Origin: Mantis religiosa
Taxonomy: Eukaryota; Arthropoda; Insecta; Mantodea; Mantidae
DNA: 64,000 nucleotides
Direction of reading: 5' to 3'
Assembly: GCA_030765055.1 (NCBI GenBank)
Contig: CM060947.1
Coordinates: 54,759,891-54,823,890 of the forward strand
Of the stretch, positions 10,762 to 23,106 are shown piece after piece (within the stretch, counting starts at the first letter, position 1; each line of letters begins with the position of its first letter). The notes under the pieces are model-generated. The model had not been told where the DNA came from. It saw only the letters and a program-made list of their open reading frames with translations, and made no database searches. The translations under genes and the position numbers were made by a program.

Positions 10762-13289
10762 TTGCCCTTGGGAATCTGTTGCCAAAATGATGTAATCGAG
10801 GTCACGTGACCTTGAATTCTTAATCTCCTCCTCGCGAATGTAAACATTTTAAAAAGCACCTCCCCTTATATTCGTAAAGCGATGAGAAATCATAGACATT
10901 TGTTATCGTGAAGTCTTCGAGCAAGCCAGAAACAAAATGTAAGTAATTTCACAAAATAAATGAAATGGTTAGAGAATCTTATATGAGAGCAGCATGGAGG
11001 ACTTACGTAAAGTCCTGTTGAGAGTTTCACAATGAAAATAGTATTACTGTGCTAAAAATCGATGTATAGTTTAATTATTTAATACACACATTCAGTTTTA
11101 TAGATAAAAATTGCATTTCTGAGTAAGTTTCGTGAATAAACGTTTTATTTTTAAGATATTGAGGAGTCCATTGGATTGTTAAGAAGAGAATTTAGCAAAT
11201 ATGTTTCATGTTATATTAATATATAATGACTGAGATAGTTCATAAACTAAAAGGAATTAAGTTACTATCCAATTTAATGGCATGTTGAACATCACTTAAA
11301 GCGCCTTTACATCTTCTGCACCTTCTGTTCCATCTGAGAGGAAAACTTTTCATAAACTAGTCACCTAGCAAATGTAAGAAGAAATATGTTGTCACCAAAG
11401 AATCTATACAAAATTATTTTAGTGATTGAAATTACCGTTTACTTAAGTACAACAGAATCTCATATAGGAACATGTGAGTACACTCAACATTTTGTATTAA
11501 CCATCGTTGCATTTTTATGATTTTTGCATAACTGGTAATTAGTGAGAGACAGGCAAAATCTTAACACATCAAAAATGTAGGTTTCATCATAGAAAACCAT
11601 TTTTTTAGTTAGGCGTGTTCGAAATATAGACTAAAAGAGTATTGTTCTCGATTAACAGTGTATGACTGTAGTATCTTGTTTTCGAATAAAAGTTTCGATT
11701 CTTCAAGGTATCCGAATACAGTGTATCTGATTCTTGAAAGGATTTATTATGACAGCTTTCTGTGGTACGCGAGACATTTATTTGTTTAATCAGTACCTGG
11801 GGGGTCATTTACCGCCTTGTAAGAAGCTAATGAGATTACTGTCGATGCAGCCAACTCCAAAATAATCTTTAATCAAACTTAGATAAGAGATGCTATTTGT
11901 AAATAAGATATTTGCTATTTGAATATTCTGTGATAAGAAAACAATGATATTGGCATTAATTTATCTCATTATGGATAGAGTTTATATTGAATGCTGTTGT
12001 CTTTGTTGCCATTCTTCCAAACAAAACAATGGTTAACGGGTATGTACAATATTTATTTCTGCTTTTATGTGTTTAATTTATTCTAATACTCTTTCAGTCT
12101 ATATTTCGGAAACGCCTAATTAAAAAACTGGTTTGCTTTAATGAGACCTGCATTTTTTATCTGGTAAGATTTTGCCTGTCTCTCTCTATTTACCAGTTAT
12201 GCAAAAATCATTATACTGAAAAGACTTAAAAGCCTATTCCTAGACAATTCAAATATACATTTCATTCGTTACGAAAATATCTTAAAGATTTAGTATTTTA
12301 ATACAAATTTTTAGAACGGTTTCCATGTATCCAAACCATAATTTCGGAGAGAGCGAGTAATTTTTTTATAATTGTTGTGTTGTATCCTTGGAAAATACTG
12401 AACTAAAATATCGGATTTTCATTTTTGAGTTATGCTATTCAAAGACGGACAGACGCGCAAAGACAGATGTATACAAAGGCTTTTTTCTCCTAAAAATGCA
12501 CATATTTCCGGTAAAATCTCCGTATCTAAATTTTGGGTGAAATACAATATTTCCTTTACTTACCGTAACTGCATAGTAGAGAAAGTAAAAATTATATAGA
12601 GTGTTAAAACAGCCAGAATTTGACAAACAACTTTTAATGTACATATTAATAAAGGAATGAAGCTTGATACGACTTGAGAAATCGGAAATAGTAATAAATA
12701 TGCATATACTAGAATGTACATATATTTTACTGTATTGAGTTTTGACCTGGTAAACTTTCATTATGTTGGTTGAATTGGAAGCAGGTGATTCATTTGTTGC
12801 TTAGAAACAAATGAAATCCGAATGAGTAAAGTCGACTTTGCATTTTGTTATCGATATGATCATCGATATGCACTCCCATTCTCGTTACCTGAGAATTGCA
12901 AACAGAAATCTGTGTTACTTGTTTTCTGTTATGGTTTCCATTTTGGTTTTCGTTCTAGGGTTCTTGTGAAGCAACCTTAATACGTTGAAAGATACCATAA
13001 AGTCCATTATTTGATGGTAGAGGCCATGACTCAAAGTAGGTTTGTTTGGAAGATAATAAAGATTCAGTGTTTGAAGTCGGGAACGTACTTTATGAAGACA
13101 TAGATGCTGAAGAGAACTGCAAAATTGGGCTGTGTTTTATTTTCCGCCCTAGTTTACACAGTCTGTGTATTTAGTAATGGCAAACATTTCGGAGACACTT
13201 TCTTATCTTAAAACAGCAAACAAAGTTCATATAGAAAGGAGTCTGAAAATCATGTATTGCTGAATTACAAAATATAATTAAAGGTTGCA
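10571..13289. other. AT-rich intergenic DNA with a 38-nt A-run
   Basis: An uninterrupted A-run of about 38 bases lies at 10721-10758; it could be a retroposon tail, but I cannot identify a body upstream. No coding region is recognisable. The stretch at 12435-12761 is open on the minus strand over 108 codons without any domain I know, and it overlaps a dispersed repeat. Confidence 0.4.
12520..12595 (+). repeat. Unidentified interspersed repeat, copy 3
   Basis: AAATTTTGGGTGAAATACAA and AGAGAAAGTAAAA repeat the phrases of the copies near 3880, 8030 and 44885, in the same order as the first. Confidence 0.4.
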
Positions 13290-13640
13290 AAAATTGCTCT
13301 AAATGACTTTCTCCTGCTTCAATACATGTCCTAAGCCTGCATTCTATGTTATCGTGTACAATATTTCAAATTCCTAGAGTATTTCATATTTGGTCAAATC
13401 CAGTGCGGATACGCTCTCTCAAAATGCCAATATTCTGAACAGGGTTGCATAAACCAGGGCCTTTATATGTCCTTAGACAAACAAATCAATTGGATTCAAA
13501 TCAGATCAGTAGTCCTTGCAATGAACCTCCTTCGATTAATCCGTGTATGCGGAAATTTATTATTCAGTAAATTACGTATTTTTCTGACTGAAATGAACCG
13601 ATGCACCATCATGTAAAACCCATTGGCACATTGGTACCAG
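13290..13640 (-). pseudogene. Degenerate DDE transposase C-terminus (Tc1/mariner-related)
   Basis: On the minus strand, pieces in two or three frames read GLCNPVQNIGILRERIRTGF and then IECRLRTCIEAGESHLEQFL. These resemble the C-terminal tail of a mariner-related transposase group common in insects (VYATPVQN...LRERI, ending RL..CI.A.G.HFE.L). Further upstream on that strand a fragment recalls the WVLHDGA block with the second catalytic acid. The copy is full of stops and frame changes. The assignment rests on remembered motif order, so it is moderate. Confidence 0.45.
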
Positions 13641-15657
13641 AGGTACATTATACATTAAATTATGGAACTACTTCTTTGAGACTGTACAATTTCTGAAAAT
13701 TCGTTGTACACGGTCAGTGCTTCGTACCTCTCTTTATCTTCCAATGTTAGAAACACTCCTCTCAAATAAACTTCTCTTTCATCTCTCTCTACTTCTCTCT
13801 CAGGAGTTGATGAGTTCCTATACAAGGTAACTTCCTCTCTGAGCATGCATTTCCATTTGCTTAGTTGAACATGCAAACCTTTTTACAATTCTAACAAACG
13901 GTTTTCAGACCCACGTTTCCATTTTCATGCGAATCCTTTTTGCTGTTTTGATGTTGGGAGAACGTTTCCGTAATATTTGGCATCAGAAAAAGCTACATCC
14001 TGTATTGCATGTTATTGCAGTAACAAAACTTATGTTGGTAGACATGGATTTCCTTGAAACGAATTCATGTGTTGCAATTCCAGAAAATATTAAGACGCAT
14101 AGATCTTGCAAAAACATAAACATAGTTGCAGCATCACGAACTGAAAGATGATAATAATTTGACCATGATCGTATTTATTGCGTACGTAAAGGAGTGTGGC
14201 AATTTTAAGAAAAACATGAACTGGTACATTCCACTGTCAAACTTGCCGTCGGCTTGCATTCAGTGCGCATGTCTCTCACCATATTACACACGTCTATACT
14301 TACGTTACCTAAAAATAATTTCAAAGTTACAACTAGGAACTTTGGGAAACACTTAATGCTATCGAAAATCCATATATGCACAAAATATGTTTTAATATGT
14401 TCTAGATTTTATTTTTATTAAGTATTTTTTATATCTTCCAGTCTACAGACTATTTTTAAGAAATTCAAGATATGCACTCTATTTTTCAAGTATCTTGAAA
14501 ATATATGTTTAACTAAAATCATTGGAGTCGCCTTAAGAAAATAAAAATAATATACTTTTTTGTTCGTAGGTATAAGAGGTTCCTTGGGTTGTGGAGGGAT
14601 TAATGAAAATCTTTGTTGGCATCCTTAAGGATGTTCGTAGGTGAAATTTCTGAATAACTTTTTTCCAAGTATGCAAATATTTTTTTAAAATTATTAACCC
14701 GATTTAAACATTTAAAGAATATTTTAATAGATATTTTCATTGCATTAGCTCTACTAGTTTTAAAGTTATTAATCATTTCATAGATTATATTAATAGCGTT
14801 GCAAAACGTTCGTTCTTGCACCTTAAAACGAAATGTGCAATATAGGTATTTTTGTTAAGGTTTAACATGAAGAAGTTACTTTCAATCTTTTGTAAGCTAG
14901 ACTGCAGTAAAGACCTAAAAATAGACGATATTGCCTAGAAAAGGTAGTTTGAATGTAACTCATATCCCCAGTTGCACTGTTAAAAAAAATATAAATTGAA
15001 CAAAATTCATTACAATGATTATCTGGTACTGCGAGCACGAGTTCGAATCCATTGTGACTGAGGTTTTCTTCTGGAATTTCCTGAACAAATATCAGATCGT
15101 CGACCTCATCAGCGCAGCCACTTTATGCCTTCTTGATTTGATCTGATTAAAACGAGATTAATTTGTATGTGCAAATATTTGTAATTATTTCGCGTTCTGT
15201 TTTATCCTAATCCAGATCTAAACCACAAACCTAGCTTCATTCGCCAATCAATAATATCCTTATCTACAAATTTGGCATCACAAATTCCTTGTTTGTCACG
15301 TTATGACAGATAAGATACATTTATATCGTCAAGGACACATAATATGTATATCTATATAAACACGGAACATTTGTTTCGCGTTTGTAGGTAACCTCAAAAA
15401 CCCACACAGTCTATTTTAATAATATTCTAATTACTGCAAAATCCCAGTTCCTAATGGGCATGGAGATATAAAGCGCCTTCATTTTCTAGATTATTAGTAG
15501 ATTAATCAGGATTTACAACGCCCTTGTACTTGAATACGAACTCATTGGAGCTAAAAAAAGAAAGATCGTGTGTACGAAGGTCTTTTAGTTAGAATGTTAG
15601 GAGTTCTTAATTAAATATTTGTTACGCAAACAAAATGCTATAGTGTTTCATAAATAC
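13641..15657. other. AT-rich intergenic DNA, no gene recognised
   Basis: Open frames of 70-76 codons at 13655-13876 (-), 13927-14151 (+) and 14600-14821 (-) have no recognisable domain. Part of 13641-14000 may be the upstream portion of the degenerate transposase to the left. Confidence 0.4.
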
Positions 15658-15661
15658 ATAC

Positions 15662-16236
15662 TGTAACGGGGACTGCTGGAGCACCCTGTACCAGCTGCGA
15701 ACGGAAGGCAGGGGGGAGGCTCGGTTAGCCACGCCCTTCCCTCGTTTGTCTTATAGTGGTGACAGCCAGTGGTCGGAAAGAAACATAATTGTGCGTCTGT
15801 TTTCCTTCCACCTGGTTCTCGATCTTTCTGTTACCAGAACAATCTTGTAAACACCAGAAACCGGCGATATTCCGATATAAGGAGGGTTACAGACAGACAG
15901 AGTTAGTTAGTCAGTTGTTGTGCTGTGTTGAGTTGGTCAATCAGTTGGGTAGTGAGTGTGAAGACAGTCGCAGTTCTTGGTGTAAGAGTTAGTCAGTGAC
16001 GTGTTAATGAACGAAAGGATTGTGCAACGGAAGACTGTACGAACTGTGTATGAGTATCGGAGTTTATGTAATCGCGAGTACAAGTGAAGTTGTAACGGAC
16101 GAACGGGTAAATTGTAATTGTGTGCAGCAAGTAATTTTGTGTAATTGGCAACTGTTAAACTGTAAGTCGGTGGAAATAAAGCACATTTTGGAGTGGTGTA
16201 ATTGGACTTTTTATTCCACGAACCCACAAAGTCACA
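15662..16236 (+). mobile_element. Solo LTR (575 bp), copy 1
   Basis: Begins TGTAACGGGG and ends CACAAAGTCACA, so it has the TG...CA ends of an LTR. It is flanked by the 4-bp direct repeat ATAC (15658-15661 and 16237-16240). Two further copies in the opposite orientation lie at 35344-35926 and 46214-46768, also with 4-bp duplications. No internal region follows, so this is a solo LTR left by recombination between two LTRs. The 3' part (TTGGACTTTT..., CACAAAGTCA) resembles the end of the LTR of the gypsy element at 29394-32108, which suggests a related family. Open frames inside it are chance. Confidence 0.9.
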
Positions 16237-16240
16237 ATAC

Positions 16241-17945
16241 ACAGGATGTAACAAAAATGCATGTGAAAATTAGAGAAAACATTTCTTGTAAAATAAAAAA
16301 AAAGTGCTATATGAACATGGTTCCAGAAATTGTTTCCTCCATCCAATCTAACCAGAGTGAACGCGATATTTATTACTGTACGATTAAACCACTTTTCTGT
16401 TGTGGAGATATGGCCACAGGACAGATACGTATTGCACATATATTATGTGTCAAATGGGAAGGTGTTTGTCCTTGAGCGCTACTAGGTGGGCAACCAATCG
16501 GAGTCCTGCAGTGATGTCATATTGCATCCTTCCTAAGTGGTGTGTGACGAGCGCCAAACTAATCAATCTCTAATAAATACTATTCGCGCTAAGACAAAAA
16601 TTCATATTTTGAAAAAATTGATCCATGAGGAAGGAGAGAGTAATGTATTTAACATAACCGTTAAAACCCATATTTTTAGCTCAAATAGTTTTCCTAATAC
16701 AAGTAAATTAGTTGCCAATGCATTGCGATGTAACCACTGTAATGTTTATAATTATTAGTTGGCATGTATGCGTGAACGTATATTTGAAACTACTCAGAAC
16801 TGAAACGTAAACATTTGACATGACGTGGTAAAAGAAATATATACTTTGAATAAGCCAAGGTGTTTGTTAAATTCGATGAGAGGAAACGATACACTTCTTG
16901 CTAGTCTTGCAGAACGTGTCTGGTCACATTTTATCTTTGTTTATGAATGGTTCGTAAACTCTATTTACTCCAAGAAGAGTTCAAAGCAGCATTATTCAGT
17001 TGCACATACATGAAAAAGTGTATCAGCTGGATCAATGGGGCACGCTCCACCTCCCCCTCCCCTTACTACTGCTAGAACTATCCAATAGAGTTAACGTGGG
17101 CTCAAATTATGTTGCAAACAGAAATAATATTTTTAAACTGACTGAAGTTGAACGACTTATTCACGATGAAATTATCAAGGAACACAACAAGAGTGGGAAA
17201 ACTGCGTGAGACATCAAATAAACTACAGGAAGACGACTTTTGAAAAGAAATAGCACGTAACGAGATTTTGGAACCTATCATCATAAATTTGCAGTACTCA
17301 GACACTGAAAACAATGACAATGACGAATTAACTTTTAACGTAGCATTCACAGCGAGATGGATGCACCGCTGGTATTTTCGTTGGATTAGAAAAATAAGTA
17401 ATTCATAAACTATAATTAATTTTAAACTAAATATTTAAAACATTTACGTAAAATACAATATTCATGTTGCAATTGTGATTTCAAAAACTGCATTATTATA
17501 AAACTTTGGAAAATTCAGTTTGCGTTCCCTTACGTCTAGCGCCACGAACACTCACAAGAGTGCGAGAGAGAGGAAAATATAAAAAGAGTGGGGATAACGA
17601 GGTGGCAACGCTGAAGGCTCTAAGGCATCTGATTCGCTACAGGCGAGAACTCTTCCCATTTGAAATATATAATAACCGTAAACAGAGATGTAGAAAAGAA
17701 GCCCTACCATGGAAATAAACAATTTCCTGACCTTATCCTCTATATTCAAGAAATTTTTTCCCAAAGTTTCCACATACCTTTTTATACAACCTGTATAAAT
17801 CAAATTAATGTTTAATTTCTGCTATTATTTATGCTGGATTCATTTTCATTTATTCTACTATAAATACGTAGGATATATTTACGAAGTGCTTGTACTGCAT
17901 CAAACATATCAGAGAATGCTCACATATCTGGTGCAGAATAACTGC
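16241..17945. other. Intergenic, no gene recognised
   Basis: Several open frames of 60-80 codons (for example 17000-17209 +) have no recognisable domain. The reading around 17080-17350 has an acidic NDNDE-rich end that might be from a transposase, but this is a guess. Confidence 0.35.
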
Positions 17946-18201
17946 TAGCCCGCCTAGGTAGCGTGGTGGTAGCAAGTCTGCCTAACGTTCAAGAGGTCCC
18001 GAGTTCGAATCTCGGTCAGGGTGAGTTACTTGGATAAGGTTTTTTCCGGGGTTTTCCCTTATCCTAAAAACGAATGTCGGGTAACTCCAAGCTCTATGGA
18101 CCCTGGGCTAATTTGAGCATCATTTCACCTATTCCATTCATCGTCCGATATGACTTAACGTTGGAGGACGTAAATTACAACAAAAAAGAAGAAGAAGAAA
18201 A
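17946..18201 (+). mobile_element. tRNA-derived SINE, family A, copy 3
   Basis: Full-length. tRNA-like head with GGTAGCGTGGTGGTAGCAAG and B-box GAGTTCGAATCTCGG, body with TGGATAAGGTTTTTTCCGGG, the GACCCTGGGCTAATTTGAGC block, and an ACAAC/AAG-rich tail. The open frame at 18074-18334 starts inside it and is not a gene. Confidence 0.9.
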
Positions 18202-18640
18202 TACTGCTATCTGTGCATTTAAGAATATGTTTATACTGCCAGACCGAGTGTTTTCAATTAAGTGTGTGAATGACGCATTCAAACTGCGTTTCTTCTTAGC
18301 AATAAGTGTTTCCTGTAAATTACGCAACTTGTAAACAGACCCAAGGTTAAATCAAGTGTCAAATTGTATATTCAGCACTACGTAAACGAATTTAAAAGTA
18401 TGTTTACTTGTTTTGTCAACCAAGTAGAAAAACAATAAATGCAGATCAGAGTTCACAAGACACTTAGTGTTTACCTGGAAAAATGTACCTATATTGTTGT
18501 GACTCTTGTGAATTCATGACAATAGTTGATAGGTGAACCGGCTTCTTTAACTGTAGGACAATAAAAGTGTTCCCAGTTTTATTTACATTTATGTAGAGGC
18601 TTTTACAGTAGATTTCCCACTCAAAAAGGTAAACAATATT
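18202..18640. other. AT-rich spacer, no gene recognised
   Basis: No recognisable coding sequence. Confidence 0.4.
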
Positions 18641-18870
18641 AAAATTACGAATGTTTTGATAAATATATTGACAATGAGTCTCCTAAGGAATCAACATTAA
18701 GAAATAACTACTTTCCTAAGTGCTCTGATGAAACTTTGGTAAAAACAAAGCAGCGTGTAAAAAATGGAGCCGTGTTGGCATTGATGAAGCACAAAATACC
18801 TACAGTTACTCCAAAAAGTATTCTTCTAATGCATGAGTTTATGTTTAAGGATGTATGGATAGTGGAAAGT
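18641..18870 (+). pseudogene. Possible hAT transposase fragment
   Basis: The + strand reads ESTLRNNYFPKCSDETLVKT and then KQRVKNGAVLALMKHKIPTV. The first block resembles the STLRKNY...CY.ET pattern near the start of CGGBP1-like hAT transposases. Only about 70 residues are readable and the next segment is the Tc1-like element. The match is short, so the call is tentative. Confidence 0.3.
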
Positions 18871-18879
18871 CATTAGAAT

Positions 18880-20230
18880 AAAGTACAGTAGCGACACTGT
18901 CTTATTTATTTATTAATAAAAAAGAGAATACAATAAAGAAACACATAGTATCTATGCAAATAATCATAGTTAGACATTCAAAAGTAAAGATAAACAATAT
19001 GGGATGCAAAATAAGTATTCGTCTGCATACAGAAAATGGTATAGAATGTTACGGTTAGTACTTAGAAGGCCCTCCATTTAAGTCTCTTGCATTCTCCTTG
19101 GCATGGATTTTACCAAAGATTGTGTTGTTTCCACTATAATTTTACGCCATTCCTCTAGTAGAGCGTTCTTTAGATCCTTTATATTAGATATCTGACGATT
19201 CCTAATACTTTTGTCCAGTATACTCCACATATTCTCTATTGGATTCATGTCTGGGGATTGCGGTGGTGTCGTCATACATTGTGGAGTATTATACAACAAC
19301 CATAGCCTTGCATCTAGAGCTGTGTGTTTTGGTTCATTATCTTGTATGAAAATATAATCCTGAGATAGACCATTATTATTCTCAATTCTGGACAGATGTG
19401 GTTTTAAGATGTGTATATAAACCTTGTGATTCATAATTCCATCAAAACACAAATCTCCCACATCATTTGCATTCATGCAGCCCCAGACAAGTACTGAACC
19501 GCCTCCATGTTTAACTGAAGCTGTTATATTTTTCTCCTCAACCTCACAGTTCTTTTTTCTCCACGCCATTATTTGCCCTTTTGATTTAAAGAGCTCAAAT
19601 TGGCTCTCGTCAGTACATATAGCCTTCTTCCAGAAATAATACCCATCGTATTTAGGTTCTTTCGCAAAAGCAATTCGCTTCTTTCTATTGATTTTACTGA
19701 TTTATGGCTTTCTAGGGGCTGTTCGGCCTCCATACTCAGCTTCATAAAGTATGTTTTTTATAGTTTGTGCTGAAACGGACTTTCCTGTGGGTGTTTGAAC
19801 TGCAATAGTAAGTTTTGAAGTACTTAGTTTAGGTCTTTTCTTGACTTCTCTAAGTAACAGTTGTTTCATCATCTTGGATAGAACTGCAGGATGACCCCTT
19901 CTTGATTGATTTTCGTAAGTTTTGTTTTGATCAAACCTGTATATAATAGTCTTCACTGTACTGGTAGGTCTTCTAATGGTTTCTCCAATTTCTTGAAAAG
20001 ATTTTCCTCTTTTAAATGACTTGATGCAAATTTCTCTCTCTTCTTTTGTAGTTTCACGACGATTTCGACTCATATTACTTAAATAACAGACAACTGAACT
20101 GTCAACGACAGTGGATGAAACAAAACTACATAAGAAAAGGGAAGAGATGTGTGTCAGCGAGACACCATACCTGGGATCTTGTTTACTAGACGATTACTTG
20201 TTTGACATCAATAGGGATATGATTTTAAAA
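18880..20230 (-). mobile_element. Tc1-like transposon (approximate limits)
   Basis: Surrounds the transposase gene at 19078-20073. Non-coding flanks extend about 190 bases downstream and perhaps 150 bases upstream of the gene. The left flank has TACAGTAGCGACACTGTC, which looks like a Tc1-type terminus, but I could not find a clean inverted partner on the right, so the outer limits are uncertain. Confidence 0.6.
19078..20073 (-). pseudogene. Tc1-like DD34E transposase, one in-frame stop
   Basis: A reading frame of 332 codons from ATG at 20073 to the stop at 19078-19080, broken by a single TAA at 19702-19704. Domain order is normal for Tc1 transposases: N-terminal paired-like helix-turn-helix (residues 1-110, with the start of the second helix block at RRGHPAVLS), then the catalytic domain with TDESQF (first D), QDNEPKHTA (second D) and SPDMNPIENMW (catalytic E). 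There are 34 residues between second D and E, the DD34E signature. Apart from the stop the frame is open end to end, and length is typical (about 340). The enzyme would excise and insert its own element at TA sites. The single lesion suggests a young copy or a polymorphic stop. Confidence 0.9.
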
Positions 20231-21239
20231 AACGTAGAGCTGTTCGCTAATTAAGCAATATATGAACCCAAATTGTGTTTTATTTTTAAATCTAGATATT
20301 AACCGATGTAAGGAAATAGTTATTGTTCGTTTCATATCTATATTCTTCTGATTGTACTTGTTATATTCTACGTGCTATGATTAAACGAATACTTTTTGGA
20401 GTATCTGTACAAGTTTCTGAAAAACAAGAAATGTTGTCGGGCTATTGAAAACGACAAAATAATCAGCAGTCGTATTTAGTGGCGCATAAAGAGCTATCTG
20501 CAGCAAACAATACAACATTTGCGAAGCTATGCAGTGAGACAAGGCATGAGAAAGGCCAAATGGTATAAAATTTGATAAAGTATTACTCTTTTTCACAAAT
20601 GGTGTAGATCCAGTCCTTTAAGTGAGTGTTAAAATGATTCATTTGATGCTCTTCATAGACATTTGAATCGTTCAAGTATAGATAGATTTGTATAAAATAG
20701 AAAACACTCTTTCTTAAATCACCATCTTCCTCCTAGGCCAGCGTTTATGGCTGAGGAAATTAGCTAAGTGTAGTTTTGTGCTACAGAAAAAATTTATAAA
20801 GTTTTGCCCGTTTTGTAAATGTATTGGACAAAAATTATAAGTTTATATTGAAACAATTCAAGGTTTATTGAAAAACGACCAACTAAAAATGATATAGCAT
20901 TCATAACTACCATCCAAACTTTTTTATTGGTCTCCATACAACTAGAAACTTCAACAATGCGGTTGAGTGAAGATCTAGAAGGGTCTAGTGATATTAAAAT
21001 TAATTTGTACTACTCTAAAAGTGTTGAAATAGAAATTGTTTTGAGAAAAACAATGGTTTTCAAATACTGTAAATTGGCCCAATTCCTGGAAGAAAAACAT
21101 GATTTAGGGCGTGTGTTAATGACAATCCTTTATTTAAAATACACGTCTTACATCCTGTGATGTGAAAATAGCATTTTCGCCATCTAAGGCACTATTTAGA
21201 AACACTTTGTAGACAATTTTTGCTGACCACTGCAATCCA
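20231..21239. other. AT-rich spacer, no gene recognised
   Basis: The open frames at 20381-20596 (-) and 20927-21160 (+) show no recognisable domain. Nothing else is supported. Confidence 0.4.
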
Positions 21240-21905
21240 GTCCAGTCCAGAAAGTAAGTTCTGTTTCAATTTATCCCGCTGCAGCGCTGCAATCGCATTC
21301 CTGCACATGTGCGGTAGACGCTCTGTATCAAGGAGAAGGAACGTGCGCCATTGTGAGATCGCTGTCAGTCACGTACGCTTTGCTGTGCTTGTTTACAATG
21401 TCGGTGTTGATTGAAAATCCCGCCACTTGTGAAATCAGATCTGTGATTCGTTTTCTGAATGCTAGGAAAGTGAAACCAATTGAAATTTTTCGGCTGTCAA
21501 AAGGTGTTATGTTTCTTCACGACAACGCACGACCACACACTGCAAATGAGACGGAAACCATCCTACAGGGGTTTGGCCAGCCCCCCCTCGTACAGCCCTG
21601 ACCTCGCTCCTAGCGACTTTCATCTGTTTTTTCATCTCAAATCTTTCCTTGGCGGTCAACACTTCAACAATGACGAAGAGCTGAAAGAAAATGTTTCCAA
21701 CTGGTTGAAGACACAGGCGACAAACTTCTATGAAGAAGGGTTACAAAAACTTGTGCCTCGCTATGACAAATGCCTGCAAAATTTCGGCAGTTATGTGGAA
21801 AAGTAGTTTAAGGGTTGTAGAATTTTGTGCAATAAATAATTTTTCGGTATCTGTACACAATTTAATTTTATTACCAAACAGAACTTATTTTCTGGACGTA
21901 CCTCG
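21240..21905 (+). mobile_element. Internally deleted mariner derivative, copy 1
   Basis: Inverted ends AGAAAGTAAGTTCTGTT (left, about 21250) and AACAGAACTTATTTTCT (right, about 21879) are followed on the right by a TA at 21906-21907; the left tip seems degraded. Inside, the reading starts with the mariner N-terminus (ENPATCEIRSVIRFLNARKV) and jumps directly to KGVMFLHDNARPHTAN. Roughly 170 residues are missing, including most of the DNA-binding domain and the first catalytic acid. The second and third acids (HDNARPH, SPDLAPSD) remain, with a frame change between them. A second copy with nearly the same junction is at 60403-61094, so this is a non-autonomous family and not a private deletion. 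Confidence 0.85.
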
Positions 21906-22100
21906 TATATATCTGCTATCCCACACTAGGAGCTGCAACACACTAGTGTCCGATTTCACCAACAGATGTTAAAATCGACGTTAACAAATGTAACGTAACA
22001 AGTCACAGCGCTAACAAAGCTGTTAAATTTCTTGCATTTCACCAACATGTTTTCTGAAAAGGTTAACAAACACGCGTTAACGCCGAAAGACTTGTAAATA

Positions 22101-23013
22101 CGAGGGCTGTTCAATAAAGAATGGTCATAATTTTTTACGATCATAATTTTTCGCACTAAAATTCAATCGTATTATATTCTGTTAGCTTAATGTGAAACAA
22201 ACACGCCGTACTAGTTTCATTGTTGGTACCTCTGGTTCCCGCCTGTGAGAACCAGGCAAGTTCAGACATGTTCAGTATCGCCTAACGCTGCAATGGAGGT
22301 AACATGCAGTTAAAGTTGATGTTAGAGGGAGATCCGCAGTTTCTTTCAAACGTAATCACTGCTGATGAAACTTGGCTACATCATTTTGATCCCGAGAGCA
22401 AACAGCAAAGCTCAGTGTGGAAATCTCCTTCATCAACAACCCCCCAAAAGCAAAAGTAGCTGCTTCTGCTGGTAAAGTTATGGCCATCTCATTCTTTGAT
22501 ATTCATGGAATGGTTTATCTGCATGCTGTACCTGCATACACATCAGTAACTGGGCAATACTACAGGGATGTCCTGAAAACATTGCAAGTCCATATCAGGC
22601 GTAAAAGACTACATTTCCGTGAAGCAGGCTGGATGCTGCACCACGATAATGCGCGGCCGCATATTGCTAATGTTGTTGCTGAATATCTTGCAAAAATCAA
22701 CGCGAAGTGTATTCCTCACCCTCCCTATAGTCCAGATTTAGCCGCATGTGACCTTTTTCTATTCCCTAAATTGAAGAAACCCTTCGTGGGAGGCACTATC
22801 CGTAATAAGAAGCAGTGGTGAAGGCTGCGAAGGCGATTATGAAGGATCTCTGAAAAAATGGTTTCCAGCATGTCTTTGAAGACTGGCATAAACGCTGGGA
22901 CAGGTGCATCGCATTCAGGGGAGACTATTTTGAGAAGGACCATCAAAATTATGAGGATGAGTAAAAGTACGTTGTCAAAAGAGTTGTAATCATTCTTTAT
23001 TGAACAGCCCTCG
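22101..23013 (+). mobile_element. Mariner derivative with shared N-terminal deletion, copy A
   Basis: Inverted ends CGAGGGCTGTTCAATAAAGA at 22101 and its reverse complement ending at 23013, flanked by TA at 22099-22100 and 23014-23015. It is 913 bp, too short for a whole mariner. The reading on the + strand begins in the middle of the catalytic domain (LEGDPQFLSNVITADETWLH in pieces) and goes on through HHDNARPHIA and SPDLAACD; a substitution and a frame change disrupt the end. The DNA-binding half is absent. Copies B (24569-25493) and C (32919-33823) have the same organisation and length. Confidence 0.9.
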
Positions 23014-23106
23014 TATTACAGCTATAGAAGGCTATGGATGAATCCTGTTATTTTCTGAACGTACTGCGATGCGCTTTTGTTTTCATTTTCGCCTGCACAC
23101 AGCTGG

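Noticed and set aside
13927..14356. Small protein genes at 13927-14151 and 14126-14356
   Set aside because: No recognisable domain, no splice context, and next to a decayed transposase. Open length is within chance for this composition.
17946..18020. tRNA gene candidates in the SINE heads (family A and family B)
   Set aside because: A- and B-box-like sequences are present, but each is followed by the same long repeat body, and the flanks continue the repeat. They are SINEs, not tRNA genes.
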